Positions 52,501 through 61,137 of a DNA stretch of 64,000 nucleotides are shown here, piece by piece. How positions within the stretch are numbered: the first letter of the stretch is position 1; the number at the start of each line of letters is the position of its first letter. This DNA is from Rhizobiales bacterium GAS188 (GTDB lineage Bacteria > Pseudomonadota > Alphaproteobacteria > Rhizobiales > Beijerinckiaceae), in assembly GCA_900104855.1 (NCBI GenBank), contig FNSS01000002.1:186001-250000 (forward strand), given 5' to 3'. The position numbers were made by a program, and so were the translations under genes. Below the pieces are notes generated by a model that was not told the DNA's origin, searched no databases, and worked only from the letters and a program-made list of their open reading frames with translations.

Positions 52501-53244
52501 GAAATCCGTGGTCGGCTCGCCGGCCACTGTGTTGGTCGGCGTCCCCGGCGCCAGCACGGCCAGGCGTCCGGTCGCGTTGTGCGCGTCGACGAGCTCGGCG
52601 GCGTCCCTGTCGCCGATCCCCAGGACGACGAGCGCCTCGAGGGTCGGCGGCGTCGCCCCGATGTCCAGGTCCACGCCAAGACCCACTTCGACCGCCCGAG
52701 GGTAGGACAGCCACCAGGTCTGGGGCAGGACGCCGGCGGACAGCCGCGGCATGTCGTTGAACTGCAGCACGTCGAGGTCCTTGCCGATGGCGGCGACGTC
52801 GGGGGCCAGCGTCGTGGCAAGCTGCCGGACGCCGTCGGCGTGGACCAGCCAGACCTCGAGGCGGGCCGGCAAGCCGGCCGGCCCGTGCACCGCGAACGGG
52901 ACGTGCTCGGCCTCCCCGGCGCGGTCGACGCTAGCGACGCCTCCGGCGCCCGGGACGACATGCGCCCGCCAGAGGCCGAGCGCCCGGCTGGCGCCGACCG
53001 CCGCCGCGAATGAGGCGAAGGCGTCGGCTTCCGACAGCGCCGGGGCGGCCGACATCCGGCTCACGGCCTCGGTCAGGCGGTCGAGTTCAGCGGGTGTCGG
53101 CGGGGCGAACACGCGGCGAATCGAGAACTCGTCGGGATAGATCCGCAACCGCAGCGTCCATTGGTCCCCACCGTCCGGACGCTCCGCCGGCGGCACGAAC
53201 CGCGTCTCGAGCCGCAAAGGGGCGAGCACCTCGACGGTCGTCAT
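49549..53244 (-). CDS. Uncharacterised operon protein, 1231 aa
   Basis: Starts at ATG 53244 (MTTVEVLAPLRLETRFVPPA), coupled by ATGA to the upstream gene and to the downstream one. Soluble, Ala/Arg/Asp-rich, with no signal or membrane segment. Noticeable parts are YPRAVEVGLGVDLDIGATPP, FRVGEQPYGLVPTSAFGSW and a long helical middle (EVQEALEVFADLWASMSGQL). No catalytic motif seen. The length and mixed structure suggest a scaffold. The frame is intact over 3.7 kb. I do not recognise the family; the longer upstream reading to 54120 is only a shadow. Confidence 0.78.
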   Translation of the reverse strand: MTTVEVLAPLRLETRFVPPAERPDGGDQWTLRLRIYPDEFSIRRVFAPPTPAELDRLTEAVSRMSAAPALSEADAFASFAAAVGASRALGLWRAHVVPGAGGVASVDRAGEAEHVPFAVHGPAGLPARLEVWLVHADGVRQLATTLAPDVAAIGKDLDVLQFNDMPRLSAGVLPQTWWLSYPRAVEVGLGVDLDIGATPPTLEALVVLGIGDRDAAELVDAHNATGRLAVLAPGTPTNTVAGEPTTDFGDHAQSIFPLLHIDPATQLSTSALLKGLSGRTPPSALPMLGGDLDYFGPGSLAVQGLWPVLWGRSLRDVTGAGGREIDLARWAMRNLAVEGPRPAFRVGEQPYGLVPTSAFGSWIDEAGDPMAAIEARIRRWTLKWRAGAAAEARAKRGRVVGEDIRGMLDVLGLHAPSRHWNVRAVADRYGLQALRALAGMRPLDTTWDDTTALALRNVAAPLAPVGRAPGLGSVPGPPSDQMEDVEQLRRMCVMDPEPLFGSQAKLGLVGHLFREALIDGRAVIGDAVNRLRAGTPISLDQNLPWDDEPAYLAALFQGSDAAVAELRAGADPNGRVLGARFREVQEALEVFADLWASMSGQLFRAVLAALDTAAFRVDPWLTGIAERRLQGMIAGGAPFRLGAYGWVDAPAPYAGGPGGPLAPGPTRAGLLHAPSPAQALTAALLRDAAVRYPGSDRWNLAIDSAKVRATVALAERVRLGLHPYEALGLEVEKAAGDWDTVRMLRKSYPLAADQQERRVCDGQKVLQAARQGTLPADLAQRLAPLDTVLDTYGDLLLADGAYALVTGHADLANAAMEAAAGLGAPPELRAIRTPRQATTVRVSAWALLLPGNASAGRDADPARAADPAYAAALDAELGAGAIDAADTPGRERRDRFGAILGGGENEPPIPSLTGGAYEGLDSLADANLRRAMAQDLGDRLARVASLAQAALDDLAALDPNTAGSELTIKAAAARWAIDLAVVPPADPGDMAPTAAELLAYGLAALADRLSTAASMVPAGGGGPAPPDTFINAVRRAIRVVAGRPDLPVLPIVARALLPTLRPSPDLDAQWLEIVAAVRPRLASLDAHQLDAALPNWPGAVAAPDASIDPWHASGPVVAAYGPGVDDNGPNVAIAALDGWTDSVPSRRHATTAAFGFNAPKSRAPQAVLAAVPPDPSRRLDNAGLLEVVLETRELAHARAPRQIAEPTLAYATSTALVSASPPRNFLDGWPP

Positions 53245-55814
53245 GGGAGCTGTCCGAGGAGCGGGCCGATCAGCACGCGCACCGGCACGGCGAAGTGCTG
53301 CAAGGCGAAGTTGGAGGACGTGCCGTCCAAGGCGAGGGGGTGGGGAACGGCGGGCGAGGCTGCCTTGTGGTAGAAGCGGTAACCCGCCGGCGGCTCCTCG
53401 AGCACCACCCAATGCGTCTTGAGGGCTTCCGGCGGCAGCTTGAAGCCGAAGAAGGTGATGTCGGGGCCGATCGTTCCACTGAACGTCGGGGGCTTGTGCT
53501 TGTTGGGGTCGAGGCCGGCCGACGCCGGGGGCGGCGTCCACGGCGGATCGGCGGGATAGAGATAGACGACGGTGGCCGGGTAGCGGCGGAACAGCGAGGT
53601 GCGGAAGGCCACCACCGCCTCGGCCGCCCGGCCCGCCGGGGCCATGGGCGCGCCGCCGAGCGCCGTCGCCTCCGGCCACGTCCTGATCGGCAGGATGTCG
53701 AACTCGCCGGACGCCCTCTGCCAGAACTTGCGAAGCGGCGACCATCGGCTCGCCAGCGGAATATTGCGCCACCGCAGCTCGCCGGTGGCCTGGTAGTTGG
53801 CCCCGACCAGCAGAGATTCGACGAACACGGGGTTCGTCGCGAGAGCAACCACGTCTCCGTCGACCAGGTCGCCCGCGCCGGGCAGCATCCAGTCCGGAGA
53901 TCGCGCGGCGAGGAAGCTCCAGAGAGGCAGGTCCAGCTCCGGCTCGATCTCCACCGGCCCAATATGGGTGACGCCAGGCAGGGTCGACAACACGCGCCTG
54001 ACCGCCGGGGGACGGGCCACGGTGGGATCGACGGCGGCCGTCACGACGGCGGCCAGCTTGTCGAGATCGACGGGATTGCACGGCTCGCGTGGCGCATGCG
54101 TCCTCATCCAGCCGGGCCATTCCAGGAGCGATTGGTCCGCGTCGGGGAAGGGCCCGGCGTTCGGGAACCGGGCGATCGCCTCGGGATCCGGCCTCCCGTT
54201 CGGCCCCGGGGCCAGGGCGCGGAGCGCCGCCGCCAGTTTTCCCGGGCTGGACGCGGGGTCGAGAGCCTGCAGGATGCGTTCGGCCTGGACGTCGTCGCCG
54301 CGCGCAGCGTCGAACACCAGCCTCCTGATGGTCTCGTCGCGATTGACATCGCCACGGCGGATTTCCGCCGGGTCATGGGCTTCGGGGCAGACATTGGCCG
54401 CGATCAGCACGTCGCCGAATGGGGCGACCCCGCCCCGGGTCAGGGCGGTGCGCGCGGGACCGGGACGCAGGGCGCGGCGCGCCGCGGATGACAGCAGCGC
54501 ACGGGTCAGGTCGGCGGTTCGCCCGGCGACCTGGTCGAGCACCGAGGCGCCCGTGGTCGTCGCCAGCCGGCCGAGGGTTGGGGACAGAAGGGCGAGCCGG
54601 TCCACGGGCCGGGCCGGGAGCCTGCGACGCCAGAGTGAACGGCTCGCCTCGATCCCCAGCGCCACGTGGCCGATGCGATCGCGCGCGATCGCCAGGTCGC
54701 CCGCCTTGGCGGCGGCCGCGTCGCTGATGCGGTCCTGCCAGCTAATGGCCGTCCACGCCCCGAGCCCGGCGGCGCCCCGCAGACGGGGATCGCTGCGCAG
54801 TTGATCAATCCAGCCGCGCGCGGCCGGCTCCCCGGCGGCGTTGGCGTCGGAGAACGGCGCGTCGTAACGCGGGGCGGTCACAACCGCTCGCCCGTCGGGG
54901 GTCACGATGCGGCGGGTGAGCGCCGCGACCTCCGCGGCGATGTCGGGCGCCGGGGCGGCGTCGGCGGGGTCGGGCGGCGCCCCCGGCCCGATCGTCGACG
55001 GCAGCCGCAGCGCGCCCGCCGTCGCCAGCACCGTGGCACCCACCCCCTTGGCCCGGCGGTGGTAGGCGACCTCGGCTCGGCCGAACGGCTTGCCGCCCGG
55101 CTTCTGGTCGGCCGCCAGGTCAGCCGGATGGAGTTTGTGGGCCAGCTCGGGGAAGTCGCCCTTCGGGCCTGTGCGGAAGGTCCAGGAATCGTAGAGGTCG
55201 CACGTGACGAGCGCGCCGCCGTCCCAGCTGTCGGCGCCGGCGGCGGTGAAGGCGGGAACGACGCAGGCCACATATTCGGTATCCGCCAGGTAGCCGGGCT
55301 CTCCGGGGCCGGTCAGCGGCGGCGCCACCAGCCGGGCGATCGGATCGTGATTCTCGACCTGGTGTACATGCGCCCATCGCCACGACTGGCTGAGCGGGTG
55401 GCGCGACTGGGCCGCGAGCCCGAGCGTCACGCGCCCATCCGGCCGCAGGATGATGTCGTCGGGCGCCCGACGGCCCACGACCAGGACCAGCCACGGCCGC
55501 AGCCGGCCGTCCACCGGCCTCTCCGGGGTGTAGCGCCATGGCGCGTCGGGCTCCGGGAACTCGACCAAAGCGAGTTTGGTGGCCTCGGCATTGCTCGCGC
55601 CGGGCGCCGGAAACCGCCGGGTGATCGCGCCCGCGGCGAGCCGCTTCACGTCACCCGGGCCGAACAGCTCATAGGGCGCGGGCGCGGTCCTGGTGATCGC
55701 CGGGTTGGCGACATCGGCAAGGACGACGTTCGCGACGCCCTGCAGGCGGCCGTTGATCGCTGCGAGTGCCGACACCCGCAGCGCCTTTTCGAAATGCGAG
55801 GTGAAGGTCCGCAC
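53241..55814 (-). CDS. Uncharacterised operon protein, 857 aa
   Basis: GTG start at 55814 (reading MRTFTSHFEKALRVSALAAI), 2 bp after the upstream stop; the frame stays open much further 5' only as antisense to that gene's code. Segments such as RLRPWLVLVVGRRAPDDIIL, RWAHVHQVENHDPIARL and YPATVVYLYPADPPWTP look conserved-type, but no catalytic motif or known domain is evident. No signal peptide. The C-terminus ends VRVLIGPLLGQLP. Likely a soluble structural partner of the 1231-aa protein, to which it is coupled by ATGA. Confidence 0.75.
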   Translation of the reverse strand: MRTFTSHFEKALRVSALAAINGRLQGVANVVLADVANPAITRTAPAPYELFGPGDVKRLAAGAITRRFPAPGASNAEATKLALVEFPEPDAPWRYTPERPVDGRLRPWLVLVVGRRAPDDIILRPDGRVTLGLAAQSRHPLSQSWRWAHVHQVENHDPIARLVAPPLTGPGEPGYLADTEYVACVVPAFTAAGADSWDGGALVTCDLYDSWTFRTGPKGDFPELAHKLHPADLAADQKPGGKPFGRAEVAYHRRAKGVGATVLATAGALRLPSTIGPGAPPDPADAAPAPDIAAEVAALTRRIVTPDGRAVVTAPRYDAPFSDANAAGEPAARGWIDQLRSDPRLRGAAGLGAWTAISWQDRISDAAAAKAGDLAIARDRIGHVALGIEASRSLWRRRLPARPVDRLALLSPTLGRLATTTGASVLDQVAGRTADLTRALLSSAARRALRPGPARTALTRGGVAPFGDVLIAANVCPEAHDPAEIRRGDVNRDETIRRLVFDAARGDDVQAERILQALDPASSPGKLAAALRALAPGPNGRPDPEAIARFPNAGPFPDADQSLLEWPGWMRTHAPREPCNPVDLDKLAAVVTAAVDPTVARPPAVRRVLSTLPGVTHIGPVEIEPELDLPLWSFLAARSPDWMLPGAGDLVDGDVVALATNPVFVESLLVGANYQATGELRWRNIPLASRWSPLRKFWQRASGEFDILPIRTWPEATALGGAPMAPAGRAAEAVVAFRTSLFRRYPATVVYLYPADPPWTPPPASAGLDPNKHKPPTFSGTIGPDITFFGFKLPPEALKTHWVVLEEPPAGYRFYHKAASPAVPHPLALDGTSSNFALQHFAVPVRVLIGPLLGQLP

Positions 55815-55816
55815 GA

Positions 55817-58084
55817 CTATACTCCCGTCATGTCGACCGGCGCCGCGGCGTCGGCCGAGGCCTGGGCCACGCCCGCGTGGCGGCGGACGAACTGGTGCGC
55901 CGCGGTCGCGCTCGCGAAACTCGCGGCCGAACCGGTCGCCGTCCAGGTCTCGGTCTTGGCGGTGACGAGCGGCGCGGCGTTGCTCAAGGCCGGCGGCTTG
56001 CCGGCCGCGGTGGTGATGGCGACCATGCTGGCGAGGTCGAGGGTCTTCCCGTCCTCGGGGTCGGTCATATGCCCATTTCTGATGACGATCTGCCGGACGG
56101 TTCGCGTGTCCACGATGTCGGAGGCGCTGATCGGCGGATCGGCGAGCGTGAGCCCGCGCCCGGACGGCAACAGGTCGAAGGGGGGCCGGCTCAGCGCTTC
56201 GGAGTTGGTGAGGTTGATATAGCTGCCGGGACTGAAACGCTCGAGGACGTCGGCGCTGCCGGTTTTCGCGACCACCCCTTGCGGCGCGGCCAGCGGCTTT
56301 CCGTCGATCCGGTCGATGAGGAAGCCCAAGGGGGCGCGGCGCTGCGCGACCTGCAGGCTGCCGGTCGGCGGCACGGCCGCCAGGGTCCCGGCGTTTGGGC
56401 GCGGGACCAGCACCACCAGCGGATCGCCGAGGCTCTGCGCGTGGACGTTCTCCGGCTTCTTCATCTCGGCCTGGATGACGTCGATCAGGACCTGGGGCGT
56501 CGGAAGGGCGTCGGAAGGCCCGCTGCCCAGGGTGAAGGTCTCGTTCCAGGATATCGAGAACAGGAAGACGTCGATGCTGAGGGCGCCGTGGATGGTGATC
56601 GGTCCCGGTCCGGCGATCGCGCCTTGCAGGGTCACCGAGGCGAAGCTGAAGCCGCCGGCCGAGACGTCGAAACCCGCGGCGACCCGCGCTTCGAAGTGGA
56701 ACGGCCGAAACTGCACGATGGCGTCGACCTGCACGAAGCCGTGGGCCTCGATGCCCAGCGAGATGCCGATCTCCCAGCGCCCGCCGAACTGGATCGAATT
56801 GCTGGTGACGGCGAAGTAGCCCTCGGCCCGCACCTCCAGGATGGGGATCGGGTTGTCGATGGAGAGCCCGACGCGCCGCAAGGCGGGCAGGTGCGCGGGC
56901 TCCGGGTTGAAGCCCGGATAGAAGCCCCCCACCGTCACGACGAGATAGCCGGCCGTCCCCCAGCTCAGGCGCATCGCCGCGTCCCCGTAGACCTCGAAGA
57001 TCCCTAGCACGTGGCTGTCGACGAGGCTGGCGTCGATGGACACCAGTTGCTGGGTGGGATCGACGATGCCCAGGACGTCGAGGCGCAGGTTGAGCACGAA
57101 AGGCACGCCGGGGATCGCGGCGTGGGCCACCCCGAGGATCGCCACCTTGCCCGCCGGGATCTCGACGATCACCGCCACGTCGAGGCCGATGAGGCTTCCC
57201 TCGGAGCCGAACGACAGCCAGGCCAGCTTTAGCGAAGGGCCGATCAGATAGGCGCCGCGGCTCGACGGGAACAGGCGGTCGGCGGCCGTCAGCAGGGTCA
57301 GCGGGTTGGGGGGCGGCTTGACGGCGAACAACACGTCGCCGGCCACGCCCGTGCGCACGGCGCCTCTCAGCGCGTCGGTGTCGACGCGCCGGTTGATCCC
57401 GATGATCCCCCCGACGCGGTCGAGCGAAAAACCGAACGAGAGCTGGATGGGCGTCACGAACTGCACGCCCATGACCGCCAGGAACGCGGGCTGGCCGCCG
57501 ATCATGTTCAGCGCCGCCGCGGCGCTGACCTGGACAGCGCCGAGAGGAACCTGCAGCGTCCCCCCGAAACCCGCGTCCGGCAGTCTCACGATCGAGCCGC
57601 CCCCCGGCAGTCCCTTTCCGCCTCCGAACGGCGACGACATGGTCGCGGCGATTTCCCCGACCTGGAAGGGCCCGATCGCCACCGCGTCGGCCGGCCCCGC
57701 GCCGCCCGCGAAAGCCGGGGGCTGGATGACGAGGGTCGCCGATGCGACCTCCAGGTGGATGGGGCCGAGGTCGGCGCCGCCGTGAATGCCTTCGGTAGCG
57801 AGCTTGCCGAGATCCGACGTGAGTTCGGAGAGGCCCGGAACGGCGGCGAGCGGCCCCAGCAGCGCCGCGCCGAGCTTTGGGCCGAAGCCGTCGCGCGCGG
57901 CGTTCCAGCGGTCGACGGCGGTCTGCCACGCCGCGGCTGTCGGGGGTCCGGGCAGGCTATCGGCGAGATCGGCAAGGGCCTGCGCGGCGGCGGTCAGGGC
58001 GGACAACTCGGCGTTGCCGGCGCCCGCTCCGACCAGGTAGCCGCGCAACGTTGCGGCGTAAGTGGCAATCTCGTTGCCCGACAC
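55817..58084 (-). CDS. DUF6603-like large beta-rich protein, first gene of operon
   Basis: 755 aa from GTG 58084, with a gaggg ribosome site. Residues ~1-90 are helical; the rest consists of repeated beta strands with many Gly, Val, Phe. SFGFSLDRVGGIIGINRRVD and the DALRGAVRTGVAGDVLF segment match the DUF6603 family as I remember it; it is uncharacterised. Long hydrophobic beta-strand runs (LAWLSFGSEGSLIGLDVAVIVE) resemble beta-solenoid or shell proteins. No signal peptide. As the operon's first gene it sets expression of all five. Confidence 0.72.
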   Translation of the reverse strand: MSGNEIATYAATLRGYLVGAGAGNAELSALTAAAQALADLADSLPGPPTAAAWQTAVDRWNAARDGFGPKLGAALLGPLAAVPGLSELTSDLGKLATEGIHGGADLGPIHLEVASATLVIQPPAFAGGAGPADAVAIGPFQVGEIAATMSSPFGGGKGLPGGGSIVRLPDAGFGGTLQVPLGAVQVSAAAALNMIGGQPAFLAVMGVQFVTPIQLSFGFSLDRVGGIIGINRRVDTDALRGAVRTGVAGDVLFAVKPPPNPLTLLTAADRLFPSSRGAYLIGPSLKLAWLSFGSEGSLIGLDVAVIVEIPAGKVAILGVAHAAIPGVPFVLNLRLDVLGIVDPTQQLVSIDASLVDSHVLGIFEVYGDAAMRLSWGTAGYLVVTVGGFYPGFNPEPAHLPALRRVGLSIDNPIPILEVRAEGYFAVTSNSIQFGGRWEIGISLGIEAHGFVQVDAIVQFRPFHFEARVAAGFDVSAGGFSFASVTLQGAIAGPGPITIHGALSIDVFLFSISWNETFTLGSGPSDALPTPQVLIDVIQAEMKKPENVHAQSLGDPLVVLVPRPNAGTLAAVPPTGSLQVAQRRAPLGFLIDRIDGKPLAAPQGVVAKTGSADVLERFSPGSYINLTNSEALSRPPFDLLPSGRGLTLADPPISASDIVDTRTVRQIVIRNGHMTDPEDGKTLDLASMVAITTAAGKPPALSNAAPLVTAKTETWTATGSAASFASATAAHQFVRRHAGVAQASADAAAPVDMTGV

Positions 58085-58535
58085 GCAGCCCTCGCGGTTT
58101 CCCTAACGCCAAACTTACGATCCCGCGGAGTCTCGCGGTTCACTATTCTGAGTGCCGAGCCCGATCACGCCTCGCGTCTTTTGCAGTCACGAGCGCCGAG
58201 ACCCCTTGATACTGCGCCGCCCGCGTGGGTTGTGCAACTCGAATCTCGCCAACTTCTGAGAATTCGCGGGCGCTCGACGTCACGGCCAGAAACGGCGAAG
58301 CTCCAACTGACGAGACCATCGCCTTACTGGGATTCAACGTCCGCACCTTCAGCGCGGAGGGAACGCCAGAGTTCAACGCCAGGAAGGCATATGGCAGTCC
58401 TCTAACGGGCCGGCTGTCCGTCGGATCAATGCCGATATCCGTGAGCCACCTGCAGGCCGCGTTACAAATCCTCGACGATCCAGCCGCGGCCAGAGGAGAC
58501 AGTCAACGCGCCTTGCTCCACGGGCCGTCTGGCGG
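58085..58535. other. Operon leader and gap
   Basis: 450 bp upstream of the five-gene operon; it must hold the operon promoter on the minus strand, but no clear -35/-10 pair stands out. ctcgcggtt occurs twice (58093-58101 and 58133-58141) and might be a regulator site. No supported gene; the plus frame 58225-58539 has no recognisable similarity. Confidence 0.4.
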
Positions 58536-58917
58536 CTAAGCGGCTGGAAAATAGAGGCTGGCCGCGATGGCCGCGGCTGGCGGCATGACGAGCGCGGCGA
58601 TGCGCGCCTGGATCTCGGGGAACGGCCGGCGCGCGAACGCGAAGTCCGTCCTGCGCAGGAATGCGACCCACTCAGTCTGTTTCGCCTCAGCGAATTGGGG
58701 TGTTAGGGCGAGGGGAAGCGCGTCGGGGACGGTGGTTGCGCGCCGCTCGAAGGTGGTCCCGATCGCCTGGGCGAGCAGCTCGCCCCGAAAAGTGAAGGCG
58801 CCGCCGATGGCCCATGATCAAAGAAGACCTTTAGGCGGGAGTTCAGCATGCCGAGCTCGACCATGGCCTGGAACTCTCCGCGACGACCGTTTCCGGCGGA
58901 TAGGCGCGAAGTTTCCA
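58536..58917 (-). pseudogene. AbiEii-type nucleotidyltransferase toxin relic (3' part)
   Basis: Reading three frames in order on the minus strand gives LRAYPPETVVAE, then FQAMVELGMLNSRLKVFFD, then AIGGAFTFRGELLAQAIGTT to SLYFPAA and a stop at 58536. This is the usual C-terminal order in AbiEii/AbiGii toxins of abortive-infection TA systems (ETVVAEKFQAMV.LG..NSRMKDF.D). The catalytic N-terminal half and the AbiEi antitoxin are absent. Confidence 0.75.
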
Positions 58918-59140
58918 TCACTGAATTCAAGTCGCAGGAGCGTGCGAACCGAGGCTCTGCATGGCGTTTCCGATGCAGAATGCGCGACCTTTGACGACGC
59001 CCTACTTTCGGCCCGAGGGTCAGCTTTGGTAGAGTCGAGATGTGGCGCGGTGGCTGTAGGCCGAGCATAACTGTTTCCGCCCCTTTCGTCTGGCGGTGTC
59101 TTAGCGGCTCGACCGTGACTCCGTTTCCACACCCCGCTCA

Positions 59141-59176
59141 TCGAACCGGACGTGCGGAGCTACCGCATCCGGCTCT
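59141..59176 (-). ncRNA. Group II intron domain V
   Basis: Minus strand agagccggatgcggtagctc followed by cgcacgtccggttcga folds into the conserved 34-nt hairpin (gagccgg/ccggttc stem, gcgg-tag-ctccgc distal part). This is the catalytic core of the ribozyme and lies 12 bp past the RT stop. Confidence 0.85.
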
Positions 59177-59187
59177 CGGACAAGACC

Positions 59188-60519
59188 TCACGCCTTCACC
59201 CACGACACATCGTGCCCAAGCCGGCTCAGACGTACGAGCCCGAAGTGCCCGTAAAGATGCGAGAGTGGATAGCTCCCGCCTCTGCTCCGCCTGACCTTGT
59301 GCTTGAAGCGCAACCACCGACGCACCCGCACTGCCGTGTAGTTGTCCAGCGCCCGATACGCCTTGCTGACGGTGCCTACCTGGAAGTAGTTCGCCCATCC
59401 GCGCAGCATGCGGTTCACCTTTCCCACTAGCATTGTGGTCTCTTGCCATGTCCGCGATCGGTCGGTCAGCGCGCGGACTTTCTCGACCACGCGTTTGATG
59501 CTCTTCTTTGATGGCCGTTGTGCCAGGCGTGCCTGGCCGGTTCTCGCAGAATACATCCGCCCGAACGTGTAGCCCAGGAAGTCGAACTCCCCTTCCGGGA
59601 CCTTGCAGATCCGTGTCTTTTCCTCGTTCACCGTCAGCTTCAGCTTGCCCATGAGCTCGCGCAGGTGGTGCAGCGCCGCTTCGGCGTTGCCCCTCCGGCA
59701 CAGGATCACGAGGTCGTCGGCGTAGGTGACGAGGTGAGTGCCGAGACTTTGCTCCAGCCCGAGCTTCTTCCATCCCAGCACGAACCGCCGCATGTACAGA
59801 TTGGCCAGCAGTGGTGAGATGGGTGAGCCCTGCGGGATGCCGCGTCGGTTGTCGCGCGCCTCGGTCGTGCGTGTCTTCCTTCCTCGATCGTCGGTCTCTT
59901 CCACGGGGCAGTCCAGCCACATCTTGATCAGATGCAGCACGCGCCGATCAACGATCCGGCGCGCTACCGACTTTAAGAGGTCGGAATGCGGAATGCTCCC
60001 GAAGTAGTCCGCGAGGTCAGCGTCCACGACTTCCGGATGGCCACGGAACAACAGCTCTTCCACCTCGACCACCGCCTGCTGGGCATTTCGCCCAGCCCGA
60101 TAGGCGTATAGTTCCGGTGGAAGGTCGGCTTCGAAGATCGGATCCAGCACCAGCATCGCTGCTGTCATGCAGACCCGATCCCGCAAGGTCGAGATGCCCA
60201 GCGGCCTGAGTTTGCCGTTGGCCTTCGGTATGAACACTCGTCTGATCGGCTCCGGTCGGTACGTCTCCTCCCTGAGCGCAAGCGCCAGTTCCGCCAGCCA
60301 CCGCTCGACCCCGTATGCTTCGATGTCCGCAAAGTCCTGACCGTCCACTCCCGGTGCGCCCTTGTTGGAACGGCACTGGGCATAGGCATGCGCCAGAATA
60401 TCGTCACGGCTGATCTTGTCGTAGAGGGCGTAGAAGCGATAGCCAGCTTCTGCCTTCGCTTTCGCGTGCAACGCCATCTGCAGCTTCTGAACACGTTTCG
60501 GAGTTGTTAGGTTGCCCAA
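59188..60519 (-). CDS. ltrA: Group II intron reverse transcriptase/maturase
   Basis: 443-aa protein. RT domains are in order: [49 protein letters not shown], the [17 protein letters not shown] motif and the catalytic [12 protein letters not shown]. The maturase domain X is recognisable ([25 protein letters not shown]). No endonuclease (HNH) domain follows, so mobility would rely on replication forks. ORF is intact and the intron probably active. Confidence 0.95.
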   Translation of the reverse strand: MGNLTTPKRVQKLQMALHAKAKAEAGYRFYALYDKISRDDILAHAYAQCRSNKGAPGVDGQDFADIEAYGVERWLAELALALREETYRPEPIRRVFIPKANGKLRPLGISTLRDRVCMTAAMLVLDPIFEADLPPELYAYRAGRNAQQAVVEVEELLFRGHPEVVDADLADYFGSIPHSDLLKSVARRIVDRRVLHLIKMWLDCPVEETDDRGRKTRTTEARDNRRGIPQGSPISPLLANLYMRRFVLGWKKLGLEQSLGTHLVTYADDLVILCRRGNAEAALHHLRELMGKLKLTVNEEKTRICKVPEGEFDFLGYTFGRMYSARTGQARLAQRPSKKSIKRVVEKVRALTDRSRTWQETTMLVGKVNRMLRGWANYFQVGTVSKAYRALDNYTAVRVRRWLRFKHKVRRSRGGSYPLSHLYGHFGLVRLSRLGHDVSWVKA

Positions 60520-61080
60520 TCTCCCGGTCCCTCACCACTTGTTGCGTCCGTCTTGAACTGAGGCCCCTTCCCTCCACCGGCATTACCCGGCTTCATCGGT
60601 ATTACGAGCCTCTCCGTCACCCCAGAGCGCCCGGCCTGTCCCTCACGGGCGTCCGGTTGATCGTCCCTGATCACGCATTGGGGCTTCCCGTGTTGCGTGC
60701 GCTTTCCTTGTGTACATGCTGCCGCCACTACCCCGGTGCAGCGGATGGGCGCACTCGTCGCTCAGACTCGCCCATCCGTGTCAGCCTTCCCCGAATCCAC
60801 TATCGGGTCGGCCTGCACATCGTCCTTTTCGAGGATTGCTCAGCGTTCACTCACGTTGCGGCCTGCACACTCGCGCGGTCACCAAATTCGTGACCGCTAT
60901 CCGAGGGCTTCAGACATTTCGTCACCTCCATGCCTGCCCCGGTTGCTTCCGGCTGGAGCGGTTGCCGGGTGGGTCTTGCACCCACTGGAAAAGCGCCGCC
61001 TTTCACGGCGCACGTGGGAAGCGGACATACGAGCAGGCCTACCGATCGGCGGCTGAATTTGCGACCTGGGATCCAGACAG

Positions 61081-61122
61081 TTGACACAGCTTGATGAAAC
61101 CGATTACATGAAACCGGTTTCA
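61081..61122 (+). promoter_or_regulatory. lacI-type promoter with perfect operator palindrome
   Basis: TTGACA (61081-61086) and a weaker ttacat (61104-61109) are spaced 17 bp. A 14-bp perfect palindrome tgaaaccggtttca (61109-61122) starts at the -10 end, and half-site tgaaaccg is repeated at 61094. LacI-family operators have this form, so autorepression of the downstream operon is likely. The intron's 5' end is only 68 bp upstream. Confidence 0.75.
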
Positions 61123-61137
61123 GAGATCGGTCAGCGC

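Larger units (their letters stand above)
59070..61013 (-). mobile_element. Group II intron with reverse transcriptase
   Basis: Minus-strand retroelement of about 1.95 kb. The 5' end is taken at gtgcgccgtg (61013 leftwards), matching the GUGYG start consensus. The RT ORF lies in domain IV and domain V is at 59141-59176. The 3' boundary is not certain (somewhere about 59050-59110). It sits between the AbiEii relic and the lacI-type gene. Such introns self-splice and insert by retrohoming. Confidence 0.88.

Noticed and set aside
49657-53013. Plus-strand frame of 1118 codons opposite the 1231-aa gene.
   Set aside because: Gly/Arg/His/Gln-rich composition typical of antisense of high-GC genes; ribosome sites and coupling support the minus strand.
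53241-57929. A single 1562-codon minus frame.
   Set aside because: Its first ~700 codons are Arg/Pro-rich shadow of the DUF6603-like gene; the real protein starts at GTG 55814.
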